From positions 248,001 through 312,000 of the forward strand of contig JAEPQO010000002.1 in assembly GCA_017640505.1 (NCBI GenBank): DNA of 64,000 nt, in the 5' to 3' direction. Made by a program: the position numbers and the translations under genes. Source of the DNA: Rhodospirillales bacterium (GTDB lineage Bacteria > Pseudomonadota > Alphaproteobacteria > Rhodospirillales > Casp-alpha2). Each line of letters begins with the position of its first letter. Positions within the stretch are counted from its first letter, which is position 1. Below are positions 59,144-64,000 of this stretch, piece by piece. The notes beneath the pieces were generated by a model. It ran no database searches, was not told the DNA's origin, and saw only the letters and a list, made by a program, of their open reading frames with translations.

Positions 59144-59632
59144 TTAACGGTAGGGCGCGTCGATCCTAATCCGTTCCGCCAGCTCGGTTTCCCATCGGTC
59201 GCCGTTGGCCAGCAGTTTATCTTTGTCGTACAGCAACTCTTCGCGCGTTTCCGTCGCAAACTCGAAATTCGGCCCTTCGACGATGGCGTCGACCGGGCAG
59301 GCTTCCTGACAGAGACCGCAGTAGATGCACTTCACCATGTCGATGTCGTAGCGCGTGGTCCGGCGTGAGCCGTCGGTGCGCGGTTCGGCTTCGATGGTGA
59401 TGGCCTGCGCCGGGCAGATCGCCTCGCACAGCTTGCATGCGATGCAGCGTTCTTCCCCATTCGGGTAACGGCGCAGCGCATGCTCGCCGCGGAAACGCGT
59501 CGACAGCGGGCCTTTTTCGTACGGGTAGTTGACGGTCACTTTCTTGCGGAAGAAATAGCGCAGCGTCAGCGACATCCCGGAAACCAGTTCCGAGAGGAAG
59601 ATCGTGCGTGCGCCGCGTCCTATGAAGCTCAT
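59144..59632 (-). CDS. nuoI: NADH-quinone oxidoreductase subunit I
   Basis: 162 residues. Carries the two [4Fe-4S] clusters N6a and N6b: [13 protein letters not shown] (about residues 61-73) and [13 protein letters not shown] (about 100-112). Passes electrons from NuoG to NuoB. Between nuoH and nuoJ. Confidence 0.97.
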   Translation of the reverse strand: MSFIGRGARTIFLSELVSGMSLTLRYFFRKKVTVNYPYEKGPLSTRFRGEHALRRYPNGEERCIACKLCEAICPAQAITIEAEPRTDGSRRTTRYDIDMVKCIYCGLCQEACPVDAIVEGPNFEFATETREELLYDKDKLLANGDRWETELAERIRIDAPYR

Positions 59633-59650
59633 GACGTACCCCTCTTCCTC

Positions 59651-60664
59651 TTACAGTACCGGTGCCATGTCGAAGGCGACGAGGACACCGGCGACGACCG
59701 CGACCGCAGCCAGCGAGAGTGGCAGGAAGACTTTCCAGCCCAGCCGCATTAGCTGGTCGTAGCGGTAACGCGGGAATGTTGCGCGCACCCAGATGAAGAT
59801 GAACAGGCAGAACGCGATCTTGAGCGCCAGCCAGATCGGACCCGGGATCCAGTTGAACGGCGCGATATCGAACGGCGGCAGCCAGCCACCCAGGAACAAC
59901 ACCGACGTCATCGCCGACATCAGGATCATGTTCGCGTATTCACCTAGGAAGAACAGCGCGAAGGTCATCGCCGAATATTCGACGTTGTAGCCTGCGACGA
60001 GCTCCGCCTCCGCCTCCGGCAAATCGAATGGGTGGCGGTTCGTTTCCGCCAGCGTCGAGACGAAGAAGATCACCGCCATCGGGAACAGCGGAATGACGTA
60101 CCAGAGACCGCGCTGCGCTTCGACGATATCCGACAGGTTCAGCGAGCCCGCGCACATCAGGACCGTGATAATGATCAGGCCCATCGAAACTTCGTACGAC
60201 ACCATCTGTGCCGCCGAACGCATCGCGCCCAGGAACGCGTACTTGGAATTCGATGCCCAGCCCGCCATCAGGATGCCGTAAACACCCAGCGACGAGATTG
60301 CGAACAGGTAAAGGATGCCGACGTTGATATCGGCCAGCACCATACCGGCATCAAAAGGAATCACCGACCACGCAACGAGTGCCAGAATGAACGTTATCAT
60401 CGGCGCCGCGATGAACACGCCGCGGTTAGCGCCGGTCGGTATGACGGTTTCCTTGAGGAACAGCTTCACGCCGTCGGCTATCGGCTGCAGCAGGCCAAAC
60501 GGGCCGACCACGTTCGGCCCCTTGCGAAGCTGCATGGCACCGATGACCTTACGCTCCGCCAGCGTCAGATAGGCGACGGAAAGCATGACCGGCGCCACGA
60601 TGGCAACGATCTTGGCGAGCAGCCAGACGGTCGGAATAATGTAGGTGTCGAGCATATCAGCCAT
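59651..60664 (-). CDS. nuoH: NADH-quinone oxidoreductase subunit H
   Basis: 337 residues, eight or nine TM helices. Forms the quinone-binding entrance with NuoB/D; signature [19 protein letters not shown] and the charged loop [24 protein letters not shown] overlaps the nuoG stop by eight bases. Confidence 0.97.
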   Translation of the reverse strand: MADMLDTYIIPTVWLLAKIVAIVAPVMLSVAYLTLAERKVIGAMQLRKGPNVVGPFGLLQPIADGVKLFLKETVIPTGANRGVFIAAPMITFILALVAWSVIPFDAGMVLADINVGILYLFAISSLGVYGILMAGWASNSKYAFLGAMRSAAQMVSYEVSMGLIIITVLMCAGSLNLSDIVEAQRGLWYVIPLFPMAVIFFVSTLAETNRHPFDLPEAEAELVAGYNVEYSAMTFALFFLGEYANMILMSAMTSVLFLGGWLPPFDIAPFNWIPGPIWLALKIAFCLFIFIWVRATFPRYRYDQLMRLGWKVFLPLSLAAVAVVAGVLVAFDMAPVL

Positions 60665-62726
60665 CGGTGCCGGTCTTCTGTTCGGGGCTGCCGAGGAACG
60701 TCTCGGTGCACTTGGCCATCGTTTCAGAGGCCCGGCTGATCGGATCGGTCATATAGAAATTGCTGATCGGCGAGGTGAACGGTGCGGCAGAAACGTTACC
60801 CGGTGTGCCGAATTCACCCCACGTTGCGGACGTAATGCTGTCGATGCCGAGGAAGTTCGCGTTGGCGTCGACAAGCTTGCTGCGCACAGCCCTGAGGTCG
60901 CCTACTTCGATGGACTTGCCCAGGACATCCGACAACGCACGGATGATGGTCCAGTCCTCGCGCGCGTCACCCGGCGGGAATGCGGCAAGACGGCCCAACT
61001 GGACGCGGCCTTCGGTGTTGACCCAGGTCGCGTTTTTCTCGGTGTAGGCAGCACCCGGCAGGATGACGTCGGCGCGGTGTGCACCGGCATCGCCGTGATG
61101 GCCCTGATAGATGACGAAGGCGCTGCCGAGCGCGTTCATGTCGATTTCGTCGGCGCCGAGCAGGTAAAGAACCTGAACGTCGCCCTTGCCGCAGGCCGAG
61201 ACGATGTCTTCGGTCGCGAGGCCGCCCTCGCCCGGCACGAAACCCAAATCTAGGCCGCCGACGCGGGCGGCTGCGGTGTGCAGAATGTTGTAGCCGTTCC
61301 AGCCCGAGGCCTTGTCGACCATACCGTACTTCTCGGCGATTTCGCGCGTCAGAGCCTGTACGGCGGCACCGTCTTCGCGTGCCAGCGCGCCCTGACCGAC
61401 GATGATCATCGGCCGGTTGGCGGCCTGAAGGACCTTGCCGAATTCGGAGCCCGGATCGAGAACCGCCTGCAGGTCTTCCGGTCCGGTTCCAAGGTGCGTG
61501 TAATCGTAACGCAGGTCAGCCGCCTCGCCGACCAGCCCGATCGGGAACGTGCCGGCCAAGAAGCGTTTGCGGATACGCGCGTTCAGCACGGCGGCTTCCA
61601 CGCGCGGGTTTGTCCCCACCAGCAGCAGCGCGTCGGCATTTTCGATGCCGGCGATGGTGGAATTGAAGATGTAGCCGGCACGCAGCGACGGATCGATCTT
61701 CGAGCCGTCCTGGCGGCAATCGATGTTGGCCGAACCGAGATTGGCCATGAGCGCCTTCAGTGACACCATCGCCTCACAATCGGCTTGATCGCCGGCGATG
61801 GCGGCCAATTTCGATCCGGACAGACCGTCGACCTTGTCCTTGATCGCAGCGAAGGCTTCGTCCCAAGTCGCAGGCTGCAGCTTGCCGCCCTTGCGCACAT
61901 ACGGACGGTCAAGACGCTGACGGCGCAGACCGTCGCAAGCGAAACGCGTCTTGTCGGAAATCCATTCCTCGTTCACGTCTTCATTGAGGCGCGGCAGCAC
62001 ACGCATGACTTCCGAGCCGCGCGCATCGACGCGGATGTTGGAACCCAGCGCATCCATCACGTCGACGGTTTCCGTTTTCTTGAGCTCCCACGGGCGCGCG
62101 ACGAAAGCGTATGGCTTGGATGTCAGCGCGCCGACCGGACAAAGATCGATGACGTTGCCGGAAAGCTCCGAGTCGACGGCTTTTTCAAGGTAAGACGTGA
62201 TTTCAGCATGTTCGCCACGGAACAGCATGCCCATGTCGGTGATGCCGGCGATTTCCGTCGTAAAGCGAACACAGCGCGTGCAGTGGATGCAGCGCGTCAT
62301 GATCGTCTTGATCAGCGGGCCCATTTCCTTGTCTTCGACGGCACGCTTGTTTTCCTTGTAGCGCGAATGGTCGAGACCGTAGCCCATCGCCTGGTCCTGA
62401 AGGTCGCATTCGCCACCCTGATCGCAGATCGGACAGTCGAGCGGATGGTTGATCAGCAGGAATTCCATGACGCCCTTGCGCATCTTGTGCACTTCGGGCG
62501 TGTTGGTGTGCACGACCATGCCGTCGGCAACCGGCATCGCGCAGCTTGCGACCGGCTTCGGCGCACGTTCGAGGGCGACAAGGCACATGCGGCAGTTGCC
62601 TGCGATCGACAGCCGTTCGTGATAGCAGAAACGCGGAATTTCGATCCCGGCCTGTTCGCAGGCCTGCAGGACCGTCAATCCGGCGTCGACTTCGACTTCG
62701 TTCCCGTCGATTGTCAGTTTCGGCAT
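60657..62726 (-). CDS. nuoG: NADH-quinone oxidoreductase subunit G
   Basis: 689 residues. N-terminal iron-sulfur domain: [2Fe-2S] N1b ([15 protein letters not shown]), the His/Cys-ligated N5 and N4 ([24 protein letters not shown] with CPVG), then a molybdopterin-oxidoreductase-like domain without the cofactor. The start at 62726 has AAGGACAACT ahead; the open frame continues 18 codons upstream without family match. Follows nuoF by 22 bases. Confidence 0.97.
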   Translation of the reverse strand: MPKLTIDGNEVEVDAGLTVLQACEQAGIEIPRFCYHERLSIAGNCRMCLVALERAPKPVASCAMPVADGMVVHTNTPEVHKMRKGVMEFLLINHPLDCPICDQGGECDLQDQAMGYGLDHSRYKENKRAVEDKEMGPLIKTIMTRCIHCTRCVRFTTEIAGITDMGMLFRGEHAEITSYLEKAVDSELSGNVIDLCPVGALTSKPYAFVARPWELKKTETVDVMDALGSNIRVDARGSEVMRVLPRLNEDVNEEWISDKTRFACDGLRRQRLDRPYVRKGGKLQPATWDEAFAAIKDKVDGLSGSKLAAIAGDQADCEAMVSLKALMANLGSANIDCRQDGSKIDPSLRAGYIFNSTIAGIENADALLLVGTNPRVEAAVLNARIRKRFLAGTFPIGLVGEAADLRYDYTHLGTGPEDLQAVLDPGSEFGKVLQAANRPMIIVGQGALAREDGAAVQALTREIAEKYGMVDKASGWNGYNILHTAAARVGGLDLGFVPGEGGLATEDIVSACGKGDVQVLYLLGADEIDMNALGSAFVIYQGHHGDAGAHRADVILPGAAYTEKNATWVNTEGRVQLGRLAAFPPGDAREDWTIIRALSDVLGKSIEVGDLRAVRSKLVDANANFLGIDSITSATWGEFGTPGNVSAAPFTSPISNFYMTDPISRASETMAKCTETFLGSPEQKTGTDG

Positions 62727-62748
62727 AGTTGTCCTTACCTTCCCTGCG

Positions 62749-64000
<1,252 letters not shown>

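Overview
The window is a G+C-rich, tightly packed chromosomal segment of an alphaproteobacterium, most like Rhodospirillales/Rhodospirillaceae relatives. The evidence is gene content and order: pyrG-secG-tpiA-ppiD-trp, moaC-moeA-lexA, the block rpsB-tsf-pyrH-frr-uppS-cdsA-dxr-rseP-bamA-skp-lpxD-fabZ-lpxA-lpxI-lpxB, lolC/D near dnaE, and nuoF-to-nuoN followed by birA-coaX-rnj-mce. LpxI, the direct-repeat type LexA operator (GAAC-N7-GAAC) and a CtrA-like half site fit that class. I cannot name the genus.

Layout. (1) 1-7407, minus strand: tpiA, secG, pyrG, kdsA, a response regulator/hybrid histidine kinase pair, and the 5' end of eno. (2) 7591-18067, mostly plus: ppiD-trpE, then a reversed divergent polysaccharide deacetylase and a lone receiver protein, then trpG-trpD-trpC-moaC-moeA and lexA with its own SOS box. 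(3) 18070-23160: comEC (minus), gltX and gltA (plus), ending in a strong terminator. (4) 23157-37880, minus: translation factors, isoprenoid/phospholipid synthesis, envelope assembly (RseP, BamA, Skp) and lipid A synthesis in one long gene string. (5) 38050-49570: a GNAT acetyltransferase, dnaE preceded by a perfect DnaA box, an exported FKBP-rhodanese fusion, lolD-lolC, an Asp/Glu racemase-like enzyme with an M24 hydrolase, an NCS2 purine permease, a candidate small RNA, a gamma-glutamylcyclotransferase-like protein and a two-TM protein. (6) 49572-64000, minus: the complex I genes nuoF (partial) to nuoN, then birA, coaX, rnj and mce.

How the genes work together. Regions 4 and 5 couple outer-membrane building: LpxD/FabZ/LpxA/LpxI/LpxB make the lipid A disaccharide, KdsA supplies Kdo for it, Skp and BamA insert outer-membrane proteins, LolCD releases lipoproteins, and CdsA/UppS feed phospholipid and undecaprenyl carriers. 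Region 2 covers chorismate to indole-glycerol phosphate (TrpE/G/D/C) plus molybdenum cofactor synthesis. Region 6 is NADH:quinone oxidoreductase with cofactor genes (biotin ligase, pantothenate kinase, methylmalonyl-CoA epimerase, RNase J).

No insertion sequence, CRISPR array, prophage, rRNA or tRNA was seen, and no gene-free stretch exceeds 300 bases. There is no clear accessory island or obvious new multi-gene system. The most promising unexplained signals are non-coding: a promoter-plus-terminator cassette at 48661-48791 that looks like a small RNA gene, a perfect 11-bp inverted repeat that includes the trpG start codon, and a palindrome abutting a perfect DnaA box ahead of dnaE.
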